Source: Cucumis sativus
Taxonomy: Eukaryota; Streptophyta; Magnoliopsida; Cucurbitales; Cucurbitaceae
Direction: 5' to 3'
Assembly (NCBI RefSeq): GCF_000004075.3
Contig: NC_026660.2
Span: 29,267,498-29,331,497 of the forward strand
Length of the DNA: 64,000 nt
In this document: one piece after another, positions 1 to 13,593 of the stretch
Numbering within the stretch: position 1 is the stretch's first letter
How the letters are laid out: the number at the start of each line of letters is the position of its first letter
Position numbers and translations under genes: made by a program
The notes under the pieces: generated by a model
What the model saw: only the letters and a program-made list of their open reading frames with translations
The model's database searches: none
Told to the model about the DNA's origin: nothing

Positions 1-14
1 TTAGCCTCTTCGTC

Positions 15-950
15 CATTTTTTTCCACCCGATTCCTATAATTCCTAGATGGACCTCTCAAAAGATCTTGCAACAACAAACGTCCTTGATTTTCTCCCCCA
101 CTTGCTCAGGAAGAGGACTAAACTGAAGTTGTTCTCGGAAACAAAAGGGTATGATTAATTTGATGGCCCCAAAAGCTGGATTTCTTCAAACCCATCAAGA
201 CTAAGGAAGAAACATTCTTTGTTTCATCGAATTAAAGAAGCATTGAGATCCACAAAGACCCAACTCAATAAATAATCGAGATTCTGGATCCCCCCAAAAT
301 CCTATTCATTCCCACCAGCAAAACAATCGCTTAAAGCAAAAACCAACAACCAGAAACAGGGATGACTCTCAAGCCACAAAGCAGCAGAGTTCTGTTTAAC
401 ACCAAACTTCCCCTTCCTCCTTTAATCCATCTTTTTAATTTGGTTTCAAAGTCAAACTCCACCTTGGGTAAAAAGCCTGGCAAATCCCACACAGAGATCC
501 ACAATAAATAAAACTCCAAAATAAACAAATAAATAAATAACTCTCTTTTTTACTATTCAAACAAGACGATTAACCAGAATCCGGACAAAAGAGGAAAAAA
601 AAATAAAAAAAAATAATCCCAAATACAGAAGAAAAAAAGAACCCATAATTCCAAAATCAAGCAGTAAGAAGGAAAATCCAGGAAGGACCAAGACCTTACT
701 TGAACAAAACGTGTGGAAAACCATTCAATTCACTCCGCATTCACTGAAGAAATCTGTGGAATGATCGAAGATAAGAAAAGAAACAAAGAAACCCATCTGT
801 TAGGGGAGAAGAAGGGGTTAGTAATAGAAATAGAATTCAGAAATGGAGGATTTAGTTTCGCCTTGAATTTTCTATCGTCGTAGAAGAAAAAAGTAATTTA
901 CGTATTGTAGTGGGGAAGCAAAAGAAGGAGAAGAATAAGGGGCGGCAGTA
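15..950 (-). other. Possible 5' UTR and start codon of a gene running off the left edge
   Basis: Read on the minus strand, a stretch from about 950 down to 700 is richer and less repetitive than its surroundings and ends at a good splice donor (CAA followed by GTAAGG at about 699). Near the edge, at 17-15, an ATG opens a frame reading M-D-E-E-A before the sequence stops. A leader exon, an intron and the first codons of a gene lying mainly to the left would explain both. The protein cannot be identified from five codons, and I could not place the acceptor with confidence. A conserved non-coding leader is also possible. Confidence 0.3.
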
Positions 951-1000
951 AATAAGATTCCATAGAAGGGGATATTTCTTTTTTTCTTAGTTTGACGAAG

Positions 1001-3960
1001 ACAGCAGGGTATTAAGCCTCTGTTTCGCTATCTCCTCTAAAATAATCTCAAAAGTTGCTTTTTCTATATTTGAGAAACCAACTCAATTGAAAAGGTAATC
1101 TGTTTCAATTTATCTCACAATAACTTTTTTAAAGAACAAAAATGGTAAAATATTTATTTGTTAACGAAAAAATTTAATTTATTTGTCTTCAAATTTTAGT
1201 CAACCTAATAAAAATGCGTGCTTTCAGTTAATTTTTTTAATTAAAAACAACAATTTCATTTTATTTATCTTAAAACATTTCTAAATCGAATATATTTGGT
1301 CAAATAATAGTAATTAATTCACAAATAATAACATATAATTAAAAAGAAAGATCATGAAAAAAGTGAATTGAAGTTTTTTTATTAAAAATAGATGTAGTAC
1401 GAGTGAGGACATAAAAATGATAGGGATTAATGTTATGATAAGGTAAGTTGTAAGGTTAAATATTATGTTAAAACTTTTGATTGGTTTTTATAATTAGAAA
1501 GAAAAATAAGGAGGAGGAGAGATGTGACGGTGCATGGTGGGGAACCACATAATGAAATAGTCGTAAAACACGGAAAGAGAGAGAGAGAGAGAGAGAATAA
1601 TATTTTGGTTCCAATTTTAATTTTAGTTTGAAAATAAAAATTAGGAAGAAATTGTGGAATTGTTGAGGTCATTTTCGGCCATAAATAATAATATTGATTT
1701 ATTTTGGTACGGACGGAACTTCCTCTTTACCCTTTACCCAAACGCCATCCCATTTCCCTCCCTGCTTTCTACCCTTTTTTATTTTGTACGGTTCGCACGG
1801 ATACACACTCTCTACTCTCTTTATATAATGTTTTTTTTTTTTCTTTTTCTAATAGTTAAATATTAAAATATCAATTAAATAAGGATATATTTTTTTTAAA
1901 ATTACATTAATGGTATTTTGATGTTTATTCTATTGTTTTTTTAAATTTGGTTTGTAGATTTACGGCTTATAGGGTTTGGTTGATTGAGTTTGATATGTTT
2001 GCGTTACGTGTCGGATGGTGATTGGGACATAACTTTTCATTTCGGGATAAGAAGCATAGGATGGAATCTGTTTTGGTGAAGAAAAAAGAATTGTGTTTGT
2101 TCAGTTTGTTTGGGTTAGTTCGATTCTGAATCTGATGCCTTCCTCGAATACTATCGCAATCAACGGAATCGAGATTTTATTCCGTTTATTTAGGATATAA
2201 TTGTAAGATTAAGTTAATTGAGTATTTTAGTGAAATGGAGAATTAAATTTCATTTTTTTTATAAAGGAAATTAAACCCTAGTTTTGAATTTGATCTTCGC
2301 CGTCCCTTCAGCTTGATATCTAAAGGCCAGCTGTTGAATGGGCCGATGCCTTCGGAAATCTGTAGGGTTACTAAGAAGAATGTTTGTATCAAATAATTTT
2401 GGTTTCTTTTCTTATAGCGCCTTTTATGTTGTGAAAAAACCACTATCTCAAAACAAAATTGTGGGGCACAACTTCAATGCTAAATTGTAGTTTTTTCATT
2501 TTCTCCATTGTTTTTCAACACAACGATAATTAAACTCCATTTGTAAATCATGCTTACACAAAAAAGAAAAACGTTTTCTATTTAAATTAAACAACAGAAG
2601 TACATTTTCAAATCTTGAAAAGTCAAACATCTATTTTTTTTTTTTACCGTAATGAATTCATAAATAGGCATGTAATTTGAAATTGCAGTCCATCCAGGTG
2701 TAAAAGTTACTTTATATATTTAAAGAACACGAGGCATGTATCGTAGTGAGGAAATTATAATAAAGTTTTGGGGGGATCTCATTTCCAAAAATGGTCTAAA
2801 ACATTTAAAACATTGAGAAAGATTTCCTATTGTGGAGAGGCCCAGAAAAAAAGATGGAAGGCCCAAATAGAGGAAAAAAGAAGGGTAAAACGGGAAGCAG
2901 TGTAAAAGGTAAAAGAGTGAGAAATGTGGCGTTGAAGAAGAGATGATTTGGGAGGGAGCCTTTTTTTCAAAATCGTATATTGTCCTTTTCCCTTTCCTTT
3001 GCAATCCTCCAAACCCTAAAATTCAAAACCTTTTTATTTTTATTTATTTAAAGTGTAGGGTCATTCTACAACGGTATTAGCACATGATCCCATTACCCTA
3101 TTATCAACCTTTGTAATCTTTTTCCCCTCTCCTTTTTTTGTTTTTAAAATTTACCCTCATTTGTTCAATTTTCAATTTAAGTTTTTAAAAAGGTTGATTA
3201 GGAGAAGTATTCGAGTCAGATGAGACAAATTAATATGCTATTTTTAGTCTTTGTTGTTTTTAACAATATTGTAATTTTTTTTTCTTCCAACTTTCAGATT
3301 GTGGAGAATAAACCTTTGATTTGATTAAAGAGAGTGTAAATGGAAAGAGATGAGTTGAATAATGAAAACAGTAAAGAAAAAAGAGACACAATGATTAATT
3401 TCTCATTATCTCTGTATTTATAAAGATAAAATATACATCATTGATTATTAAAAAGATAAATAATAGAAGCTTGATAGCGCTTTTCAATTTAATTTTTAAT
3501 ATTTTGTTTTCCTTACTTTCATCTAAATTCCTCATTTATATGCATCCCTTCCTTGTATATTCATATATATCGACGATTATGTTCTATTCTATATATTTTG
3601 TTCATGATATACAATAAATAGAGTTTTTTAAGAAAATGTAAAATACGAGAATGATAAAAAAAATAATATATAGTTATAAAAATGATATAGAATAAAAGAA
3701 GAAAATAATAACAATGGTAAAACTTAGTTATTTATAGTTTAAGAAATCAATTAATAGACATCAATACTCAATAATGAAATTCAAAAGTAAAATTATAATA
3801 TTTTTAGAGTTTAGGAATTAAATTTGAACAAGACTTAGTAATGAAAAGGATCAAAAACTTAAAACCACAAATAATTTTGTCCTTCATTGGTAAAAAAAAT
3901 TGAAGTCCATTTGGTTAAAATTCCACGTAATGTTTGTATGGAAAAGTAAAATAAATGAAA
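1001..3960. other. AT-rich spacer
   Basis: No convincing gene. It holds a GA microsatellite (about 1576-1596), many A and T runs, a GGCCGA-type motif near 2340 and GGCCCA motifs near 2840-2865. The short open frames here have no recognisable domain. The last 300 bases are the AGP30/31-like promoter. Confidence 0.6.
1576..1596. repeat. (GA)n microsatellite
   Basis: About ten uninterrupted GA units in an intergenic spacer. Likely length-variable between accessions. Confidence 0.9.
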
Positions 3961-3986
3961 AGAGGTGCAGTGCAACGGTGGTAGTG

Positions 3987-3996
3987 CTATATATCT
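3987..3996 (+). promoter_or_regulatory. TATA box of the AGP30/31-like gene
   Basis: A CTATATATC element lies about 75 bases before the ATG at 4065, a normal distance for a short-leader plant promoter. It is followed by a C-rich leader. Confidence 0.6.
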
Positions 3997-4064
3997 CTGG
4001 CCCTAAACTCTGCAAATGTCGTCCTCTTCATTCTAATTCCATTTGATTCATAAATTCCCCATCC

Positions 4065-6023
4065 ATGGCTTTTAATCTCATCTCCCTATCTTTCTTTTCC
4101 ATTTTCTCCTTCGCCATTTTCGCCTTCTCCGCCGCCGACGACATCACGGCCGCCGAAACACTCCCCGTTCCCCATCACCACCACCACCACCACGCTCCCT
4201 CGCCCGCACCATTACCTCCACCGACCCATTTGCCCCTTCACCCTCCCGTCCATCCTCCGGCTCACCCACCAGCACACCACCGCCATCACGCCCACGCCCA
4301 GGCTCCTGTTCACCCACCGGCAAATGCGCCCTCTCACCATCTCCCTCCAACTCACCCACCGGCTCCCGCCCACCACCACCACCACCATAACGTCAGCCCA
4401 GTTCATCCCCCGTCTCACTCGCCGGCTCCGATCTACCCTCCGAAACCTCGGTTGGTGAGGAGCTTCATTTCGGTTCAAGGTGTTGTGTATTGCAAGTCCT
4501 GTAAATACCCGGGAGCTGACACACTGCTCGGAGCTACCCCCGTCGCCGGTTAGTTATTCTAAACTCTTCTAACATAAATTCTATCAAACTTACATCTTTT
4601 GCTCCCTTGAAAGTGTTGAAACTTTTCAGGGTCCTCTGTTTTAGCTTTAATTTGCTTTAACTTGTGTCATTTTATTCTCTCTTAATTTACTATGTACCAA
4701 CACATTCCTTCAAATCTCATTATTGTCCACTCTTTTAATAACAATTAGGATCTTATACTCCATATTAGATTTAGTGCATTAAAAACACCACAATGAAAAT
4801 GTTAACTTATTTTAAAGTATCACAATGTAGTATAATAATATTCAGTTTTGACATATATGCAACTTTATTCTTCTGTTTCGTCTGAAGGACTTCATACTTA
4901 TAGCTTCTCATTCACGATGTTAGTTTCCTTCGATTTAACAAATACATCTACTTGTATGCACCTCATTGTACCTATAGAAAAAAAAAAGATGTAAAAACAT
5001 TTTTTCACATAATTAAAAACAAAAATACCATGTGTTAAACCCTAATTTTGTAATTGATGCAACTTTTTTAAAAAAAACGATCAAGTCATTTAGTCTTCTT
5101 ATTCTTACAATAGCACTCATGAGAGTTGCAATCTTAGTAAAAACAAAAATAAAAATTTTAAACTCTTTTTTAAAAAAAAAAAAAATTCAAGATGTGACTT
5201 TTTCTTATTAAAAAAACATGGAAAATAGTATATAAAATTTAAAGGTATACAAATTGGGTTATAAACTTAATTAAAAAAATTTATGAAAACTTACAAGATA
5301 TTTCCCCTCTACTATAAAAACAGAAGGAAAGAAAAAAGAAAAGAAAAAAAAAATGTAGATGTTGAAACAATTTAGTTAAAATATAATTTTAAAATTTTGT
5401 AATATGAGAGTTTGTTTAACTTTAGTAGTGTACACAGTATACTTTTAAATTCCAAAGTAAACTTTTAATAAATCTTAATTTTGATTATTTTAAACTAATC
5501 TTAGATTTATTAAAACCATACAAACTAAAATTAGACAAATAAAATTAACCACGTAGGTAATAATAATAAATATTTGAAAACTAAATAGTATCACGAGGCA
5601 AAGATGAGTAAAAAAGGCTGCAACTTTGCAGTATGACATGATATGATAGATAAGGTATAAATGTAAATGTAACGTAATTGTTGGTAGATGAAGATGATGA
5701 TGATTAATTGCGTGACAGGTGCAAGCGTGAAGCTAATCTGTCAGAACACTAAATACCCATTGGTTCAAACAGCAACCACTGACAAGAACGGCTATTTCTT
5801 CATCACAGCCCCAAAGGCCATCACCAGCTACGCCTTCCATAAGTGCAAGGTCGTTCTCGGCTCTTCCCCTTCCCCCACTTGCACCAAGCCCTCCGCTCTC
5901 CACGGCGGCGCTGCCGGAGCCCCTCTCCGCCCTCAGAAGTCTTACATCGACGCCAATAAACTCCCCTTCGTTCTCTACTCCGTTGGCCCTTTTGCCTTCG
6001 AACCCACTTGCCCTCATCATTAG
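4065..6023 (+). CDS. AGP31: Non-classical arabinogalactan protein with His/Pro-rich region and PAC domain (AGP30/AGP31-like)
   Basis: Two exons, 4065-4548 and 5719-6023, joined by GT-AG phase-1 splicing to give 262 residues. Residues 1-24 form a signal peptide. Residues about 25-120 are low-complexity: a run of seven His, then repeated Pro-Ala/Val-His-Pro-Pro units and a second His run, as in AGP31. The C-terminal half, about 120-262, is a PAC domain of the Ole e 1 type with six Cys, starting at the YCKSCKYPG motif and ending PTCPHH. Family knowledge: such secreted proteins are O-glycosylated on hydroxyproline and bind cell-wall polysaccharides; the His run can bind metal. The 1,170-base intron falls inside the PAC domain just after A-T-P-V-A. 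The symbol is the family name; AGP30 is equally close. Confidence 0.9.
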
Positions 6024-9000
6024 TCCTCGTTTATGCTTCTTCTTTTTAATTCTTATGCCTTTTCTTAAACGATGTCGTTTCTTTGGGTTCTGAATTCTGC
6101 TGCTGCCTTTCTGTACGGCATGGTTTGGTTGTTAGTTTGTGTTTTATGAGTTTGGATATTATTTATGGTACAAATAATCTGTTAACTTAAATGTTCTTTT
6201 TCTTATATTTTCTTTTCATAAAGTGGCTATTAGATCTAAAAAGGTAAGGGGTGGAAATCGATCGGTACAAAGTATTTGGTTCCTTTCTTTTCTTACTTCT
6301 TTTCAACCGATTTCACTTTAATTCTGAGCATGTTCCTTTCTCAAGAAACAAACAACACGAATTTGTGTTTGTAAGGAATAATGTAAATATTAGTTTGATG
6401 GAGACGTTCAAATTGCCCTACTCTACACAAAATGATAAAATGTCTATTTCTATTCTTACAATTTATAAATTATATTGATTCAAACTTATATTTAATATTT
6501 ATATTAAACGACTTTTACAAGCAATGACTTTTGATTATTTTTTTGGTTAACTTGATTTTGAAAAAGTTAGATGATAAGTCTTTTATTGTTTTACAATTGA
6601 AACTTTGAAATGTGGTGTACATTAATATTCTTACAATATTTTAGGAGCAATTTTGTTTAACATATTTCATTATAGAAATTTTAATTTAAATGGTAAAAAT
6701 TCTAAAATTATTTATAAATAAAACAAAAAATTTAAATCTATCTAGATTATATCAATCGTAATACTCTTTTCATATTTTTGTAAAGATTTTTAGTTTATAG
6801 AAAGTAATCCTTCATTATTGTTCATGAATTTTGAATAATAAGTGAGGGGGATTTTTGGAAAGGGTAGAAAGGGAAGTATGGTTTTGGGTTGTGGACCAAC
6901 CAATCAATAAAAAGGAAAGTTGCATGCAAAAAAGATAATACTTTTTTTTAAAAAAATAATAAGAATAATAATTGGGTCTATGCTTTGTTAGACCGTTTCG
7001 GTTCGCCAATAATGCTGCTGACCACTACTTGCCTTTTTCAGACCCCACGCGCCTCTCTCTCCTCTCCAATCACGCTCTTAAAACATAATCATTATTTGTT
7101 TTATCTTCCCTTAAACAAAATTATTCTAAATAGATTACGAGTTATGATTGTAATTATCGAATGGGCCGATCTGTATGGCCCATTTAACAACTACCCACAC
7201 GGCCCATTTCCCTTCCTTTTCTCTCTATGGGCTGTTGCCTCACTCTCTAAAATAAGACCGTGAGGGCTCCACTGTTATTGCATTCCAGTCCACGTTGTAA
7301 TCATTGCTAATATATATATACATTTTAGAAATTTCTTGTTCAACACTTATTGTACATTTGATTTGCATTTTGTTAAGAAGTAAATAGTTTTCGCTAGAGT
7401 TGATTGTCGGAAGTGGCAGTCGTAGTTAAGTTAAGGGGCGGTTGTGAGTTGTGACCACGACAACTAAGTGAAAATGTAGATGATCTTAGAAGCATTTTTT
7501 TCGTAATTTTAAGAATAATGGTCAATCTCTCTAGCTCTTATTTGTATTTAAAGGCTTTAAATATCATTTTTTAGTAAACCTAGCTTATATTGTAAACTAT
7601 TTTTTAAAATAAGTGAAAAATATATATTTTGAGTGTTTGAGTTAAAAAGAATTTGCATAAGTTTGGTTTGAAAGATGTTTTTTTTGTTCAAGTCCTCACA
7701 TCTTTTATAATAAGTGATTTGGTATTCAAGTTTCCCACTCTTAAAATTAAGTTTAAACAGTTATAGAGAAACAAAATGACTAAAAGAGTATATTTTAGAA
7801 CTAAAAAACTAGAAAGATCAAAGTTTTGAAAACACACTTATGAAAGAGAAACATATTGGACTAAAAAGTGGTTACCAAACACTGAAAACGTATATGTATA
7901 TATATTAAGTTGAGAGGAAAAGAGAGAATTTGAAGGTTGTGAGTAGTTGCAATACATAGCATCTAAACTAATTTAAGACTGCCTTTCACACGTGAGATTT
8001 AATTACCAACAAAACGAAAATGACACACAAAGTCAAATTATGAGTCTATTTCTAAAATCAATTTACCATTTTTGTTTCATGGATGAGCGAATGGAGCATT
8101 CATTTTTTGGTTTCTAGTTTTACCAAACTTATTTACTACAATATATTTAATAAACCTAACCATGAACATTTCTGGCCCTTAAACTTCTACACACATATAT
8201 AAAAGTAAAAAAGCTCTAATGTTAATATTATTCGGAAAAAATAGTTTAAATTATACTTTATCTATCCTTTTCCTATCCTTCCTCCTCTATGATTCTTTAT
8301 CTCTCTTATTCTTTCTTCCTTGAAAAGTGAAACAAAAGAAGGACTATAACACTGACGATAATGAGAGAAAGGAAAAAAAGTTGAACTACAAAATTTGAGT
8401 TTGAAAGAGACTTTTTTTTCAACTTCGTATTTTTTACTTTCAAACAACTTTCTTCTTTGGCTTAAGAGTATTGAAGAAGAGAGAAATTTCCATGCCATAT
8501 TTTGAAGTCTTATGTAATATAATTACCCATCTTTTTCAAAAGAAAGGGAAAAAGGAAAAAAGAAAAAAAACTAAGGTTAAGTCAGGCGACGGTTCTTTTC
8601 AAGGTTACATTATAACATGTTGACCTCATTTATTTGTGTATGATACTGATGGTGGTGAAATTATGAATTAAAATATTTGTCAACACATTCCAACTTCGTG
8701 CAATAATTAATTTTTAAAAATAAATCAAATTTGACATTGGGAAGAACCCTTCAACTATTTTTTTTTTTTTTTTTAAAAAAAGCCAATAATTAAACGGTGC
8801 CATTTAAGTATTTGTTTTGTAGAGTGAAATAGATAGATACTTAAATGACTGTAAATCCATAATTCTCACCTACTTAAATTAATTATGAGTAACGTTAAAA
8901 ATATAATAATGGTTAGTTTTGATATAAAAAAATAATGGAATAGGGGACAAAAATATCGAACCTTAAATGCTGGAAATAATGAGAGGGTAAAAGAGGGACT

Positions 9001-10237
9001 TTCTAACATACAATTTTTGAATTATTTGAACCAAATAATTGCCATAATTTTTTTTTTTTCTCCCCACCTTTTGGATGAATTTGAGATAAGCACCATATTC
9101 TATTTTGAAAACTAATTTTATTATTATTATTTAGTTTCCATTTTCCAAAATTATCAATTAAAAAGATTGTATTTTAATAGTTGAGTGGAATTATATATTG
9201 AATTAAAGAATTGCTTATTATGATTATGATTATTATGTAGTGTTTATTTAAAAGGTGTGGTGTGGTGTTGAGTGCTTATGGGGATTGGAAAAAAGTCAAT
9301 GGGAAAAATTGAATATTGATTTGACGAATTCTTCACTCTCCCAACTGTGCGTCGACCCCACACTCCCTTCTCTTTTGTTTATCTCAAATTCTAAACAAAC
9401 ACACACACACTTTGCTTCTTCACTTCCTCTTCCCTAATCCCACACTCTCTCTTACCGCGTGCTCTCTACCTTTCTCCTTTTTTCTTTTCTTAATACACAT
9501 TCTATTCTATTGCCTTCCTATTTCAACTTTATTCTATATTACTAAACAACCTTTAATATATATATATATAACTTAGGTTTAATTTCAAGATTGGGATTCA
9601 ACCGAAAACGATTAAATTTTAACTATTCTTATATTAATAATCATGTATAGAAATTAGTGCATTTAGTCATTAAATAAGAGATGATTATGAGTATATTAAT
9701 AAGGCTTAAAGTATTTGCATACATAACATGATATCACTAATAAAAGGTTGTTAGTATTAATAAATTTTAATATATTTTTAATTTTAGAAAAATGTGAATA
9801 TATTTGTAATTTTTATTGTTAAAAGATGTAATTAGATGGAAATAGAGAAAAAAAACAGATGTAAAAAGGTGATATTTGTTATGAGATTTGGAATGATAAC
9901 ATAGTATTAAAATTGAATTATAGATTGAAAGTGAAAGTGCAAGGTTAAAACGAAGTGATGTAATGTGAGGGTAAAAGTTAAGGTTGAAAGTAAAAAAATT
10001 GAAATTGTTATCCACAAAAGAAAGAGAAAAGGGTTTTGTTTAATTTAATAATTAGGGAACCAAGTGAATCCATCTTCCCAAAATAAAAGTGCGAAAGAAA
10101 CGCTATAATAGCGCGTGAACTGTCTCCCCTCCCTCTCAAATTTCTTCTCTTACTAAAACCAAACTCAAAACACACACAGATTCCCACTTCTTCTTCTTCA
10201 TCATCTCTCTTACATTCTTCTAATCTTCTCTTCCTCC
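6024..10237. other. Spacer between AGP30/31-like and VQ genes
   Basis: The first 150-200 bases are probably AGP 3' UTR and include a palindrome-like AAACGATGTCGTTT near 6067-6080. The rest is AT-rich with no supportable gene. A cluster of four GGCCCA/TGGGCY motifs lies at 7162-7233. The last 150 bases before 10238 are CT-rich and fit a VQ 5' UTR. Confidence 0.55.
7162..7233. promoter_or_regulatory. Cluster of site II (TGGGCY/GGCCCA) motifs without an obvious gene
   Basis: TGGGCC at 7162, GGCCCA at 7177, GGCCCA at 7201 and TGGGCT at 7228. Such closely spaced elements are TCP-bound in promoters of ribosomal and housekeeping genes. No coding region follows on either strand nearby, so this is either an orphan promoter or chance in a GC-richer patch. 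Confidence 0.4.
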
Positions 10238-10912
10238 ATGAAAATTTCTCATCCAAATTCCTCCTTCACTTCTTCCACTTCAACCACCACCGCCGATGCC
10301 TTTCAACCGCCACCCCCGAAAATCCTTAACAGATCCGATTCCACTAATCCATACCCCACCACTTTCGTTCAAGCCGATACCTCTTCCTTTAAACAAGTTG
10401 TTCAAATGCTCACCGGCTCCCCGGAAACCGCCAAGCAAATTTCTACACCAGACCCTCCTTCTAAATCCTCCATCCCTCCCATTAAATCAATTCCCAAACG
10501 CCAACACTCCAATTTCAAGCTCTATGAGCGAAGAAATGCCCTCCATAACCTCCAAATTATCAACCCTGTTTTTGCCTCCTCTGTTTCTAGTCTCAGACAT
10601 AATAACCATAACCTCCCTGAAATTCTCTCTCCCAGTATGCTGGATTTCCCCTCACTCGTCCTCAGCCCCGTCACGCCTCTCATTCCCGACCCCTTCGGCC
10701 GATCGCAGCCGTTGAATTCTGAACCGACGAACAATGTCGGTTCTAGTAATTCGGGTTTGGATGAAGAAGCAGAGGCTAAAGCCATTAGAGAAAAAGGATT
10801 TTATTTGCACCCTTCACCGGCCACCACTCCCAGAGAATCGGAACCGGAGCTTTTGCCACTATTTCCGATCACTTCCCCTCCGCGACCAGGTCCACCTCCT
10901 CCTTCTTCTTGA
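10238..10912 (+). CDS. VQ4: VQ-motif protein, VQ4/MVQ1-like
   Basis: Single exon, 224 residues, as most plant VQ genes are intronless. The VQ motif FKQVVQMLTG is at residues 51-60, preceded by FVQADTSS. Several Ser-Pro and Thr-Pro sites follow (LSPSML, LSPVTPLIPDPF, PSPATTPRE, ITSPP), the arrangement seen in VQ proteins phosphorylated by MPK3/MPK6. The C-terminal EKGFYLHPSPATTPRE block is typical of the VQ4/VQ13/VQ31/VQ33 group. Known role of that group: nuclear cofactors that bind WRKY factors and restrain immune gene expression until phosphorylated. The start is the first ATG after a CT-rich leader with no in-frame upstream ATG. The exact orthologue rests on gene order with AT1G28280 and is an inference. 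Confidence 0.9.
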   Translation: MKISHPNSSFTSSTSTTTADAFQPPPPKILNRSDSTNPYPTTFVQADTSSFKQVVQMLTGSPETAKQISTPDPPSKSSIPPIKSIPKRQHSNFKLYERRNALHNLQIINPVFASSVSSLRHNNHNLPEILSPSMLDFPSLVLSPVTPLIPDPFGRSQPLNSEPTNNVGSSNSGLDEEAEAKAIREKGFYLHPSPATTPRESEPELLPLFPITSPPRPGPPPPSS

Positions 10913-13593
10913 ATTCAATGTCAAATTCAGCTATTAATTAATTTAATGTCCATTTTTTTTGTATTTTAAATTTAATGTCTTTGAAGTTTGTATCCGGAAA
11001 TAGAGTTTATTTGCAGAGAATATGAATGCAAAATCCCTTCCTCCAATTGTATAATTCGACCGTTTCTCTTTTTCTTTTCCCTTGTCCCTCAAATAACTTT
11101 TTAGAATTAACAATGACTTATATATATATACATAAAAAAAAAGCATCTTTTAATTCTCTATGTATAATTTATTTCGTTAAGTGAGAAAATAGATTGAGAG
11201 AGAGAGAGAGAAGAGAAGAGAAGAGAAAATAAAAAGGGGACAGCTTTGGCGTAGTCGTCAAAGAGTGTAGAATAATGAGTGAATAACATTGACACATTTG
11301 TTTTATGCGACAAACACAATGCCAAGACCCCAATTTTCAATGGTTAAGTTATTCTTTCTGAAACATAAAAAATACACGCAATTTTTTCATATGAATGGTT
11401 GGTTTAGAGTTTAGAGTTTAAAGTTTAGAGTTTTGAGAAAGATAATTATCATTAAATTTGAAATGTGTCCATCCATAATTACTCAATAAAGCTTAAATGA
11501 TAATACTAATAATATGCAAACGGATATATATCATATGAATCGAAAATGGAGTCACCCGCTAGTTCAACTCAAAACCCAAAAGTCTTTCACATAAATAAAA
11601 AGACTCTTCTCTTCCTAAAGATAATGAAATGGAAATCATGGGAAAAAAGATAGAAATAGTAAATAGGGAAAAGCAAAAGGGTATCTGAGAATTAAGTACT
11701 TTGTTGTTTTCCAAATATTTTTTTTTATTGGTCAAAATAAGGTGGGTGGATCTGTGAGGATGTCTAATAAATTGAGTCTGCTCGAGTGCAGGGACTCAGC
11801 CATAATAAGGGGCTTTGAAAAATTGAAACTCTCATTAATTATTTAATTAATTGATTGATTGAGTGGTTAATATCAATGTTATTATTTTAAATATGGAAAG
11901 CGACCCTCCAAAAAACTAAATTTGGTCAAGCTTCTTGATTGCAAATAGAATACTCTCGACTCTCGAGTCGTTCTCTTATCAAGGCAGTATTGTACGAAGG
12001 CCCCTCCCTTCTTTAACCTTCATTCTTAATTAGGTTTCGCAATCATTCTAATTTAGTACTAATCTCTCAACCAAATTTATAAAATTATGTAAACATTTTC
12101 TTAGTTAAAGTTGTACATCTCAACTGTACAAGTTGACCATTAAATAAATTGGATTCAAAATAGGGCCACCAAAATTTTAGAACACTGAGAGAAACAATTT
12201 TGGAATGAAAAAGAAAAAAGGAAGCAAATCATAAATGGGAAAAAAAGGAGAATAAAGATGGTGTAAGGAAGCATTGAAGCTGTTTGTCTAATTGTTCCTT
12301 TTAATTATGTTTGTGTGGGGAACCAATATGGTTTTGGTGGACCTTATTCATCACAAATTTTCATGTGCTCTCTCTACATCATCTACATGTTTCTTGGACT
12401 TTTCTCTATCAGTCAACTCTTAATCAGAATCTCGTATCGCGGATAGACTTTACTATATTTATAATTTTAAAAAAATATATTGCTATATTTGCAACGGAAA
12501 GATCTACCAAACATTTTTCATATATGTTTTTAAGGACAGTTTTAATAAAAAAGTTTAAGCGAATTATAAAACACAAAAATGTAAGCATCTGGATTTTGGC
12601 ATTGGTTCATCATCATTTTGGATGGATTTTAACTCAAAGGTATGGGAGTTTGATGATGAAAGTATCTGGGGATGATATGATTGATTCTAAGAACTGTTGA
12701 GTTGTGACAATAAAAGCTATTTTGAAAAATTTAAAGAAAAAAGAAATGTAAAGTGAAGGTGGGGTGGGGGTGGGGATGGGGGACTCCAAAATGTGTGGAG
12801 AGACAGGAGAGTAATATTACACTTCAAAAAGAAGTTGAAAAATTCAAGCCCATAGGCTGTACAATAATATTGTTTCCTACCCATACCAATCCAATCCAAT
12901 CCAAGTGGTCACTTCAATAATGTTAGGAAAATATCAATTGGTTTATAGATTTTGAGTTTAGATTCAATTTTGAACAATGGATTTTCCTAAATGTATTAAA
13001 TACAAAATTGAGTTTTAACTTATTAGAATACAGAAAAGCTATAGAATAAAGATGTCTACAAAAGCTTCTCTTTTCTCTGAAGTTGTGAAGACTCTGCTTG
13101 CTCAATGTCTCTGCAGACACCATTACTGAAGGAATGGAAATTTTTTAGAAATTATTAAAGAGGATAATATATTCTAAAATATTATTAAAACAAAAATTTT
13201 TATTTTAGACACTAAAACTAAATAAATCTGAACCTTCAAACTCCCAAAGTATTAGCATTCTTTATTGGAGTAGATTATAGAATAGTTACAAATTTAGTCT
13301 CTTCACTTTTTGACATTTTTAGATAGCTGAAAACTTACAACAATGTTCTTATTCCTTCAACATCCTTCAGATTTTAATAATACCCACTTGCAGAATGAAG
13401 CAACAGAAAAATAAACACAATTCCTTTTCAAGACAGGTCAACTAATATATGTTGTAAAGAAATGAGGTAAGAAACAAAAGGAACGAAGCCTGACTGTTGT
13501 TTTTACAACACTGAGTTACAAGAATAGATGCACTAATATACGTGAAAGAAAAAAATGAGACGAAGGAAAAATGAAGCCTCACCATTTCCCTCT
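10913..13593. other. Spacer between VQ and plastid S5 genes
   Basis: Contains a GA-rich tract (about 11195-11228) and AT-rich sequence. A 129-codon open frame at 12311-12700 (+) has no recognisable domain and biased, membrane-like composition from T-rich DNA; I treat it as chance. The bases just right of 13400 are probably the S5 3' UTR. Confidence 0.55.

Noticed and set aside
4144-4478. Long minus-strand frames over the AGP exon
   Set aside because: Shadows of the His/Pro-rich coding sequence on the other strand.
12311-12700. 129-codon open frame on the plus strand
   Set aside because: No recognisable domain, composition dominated by T-rich DNA, no promoter or splice context; likely chance.
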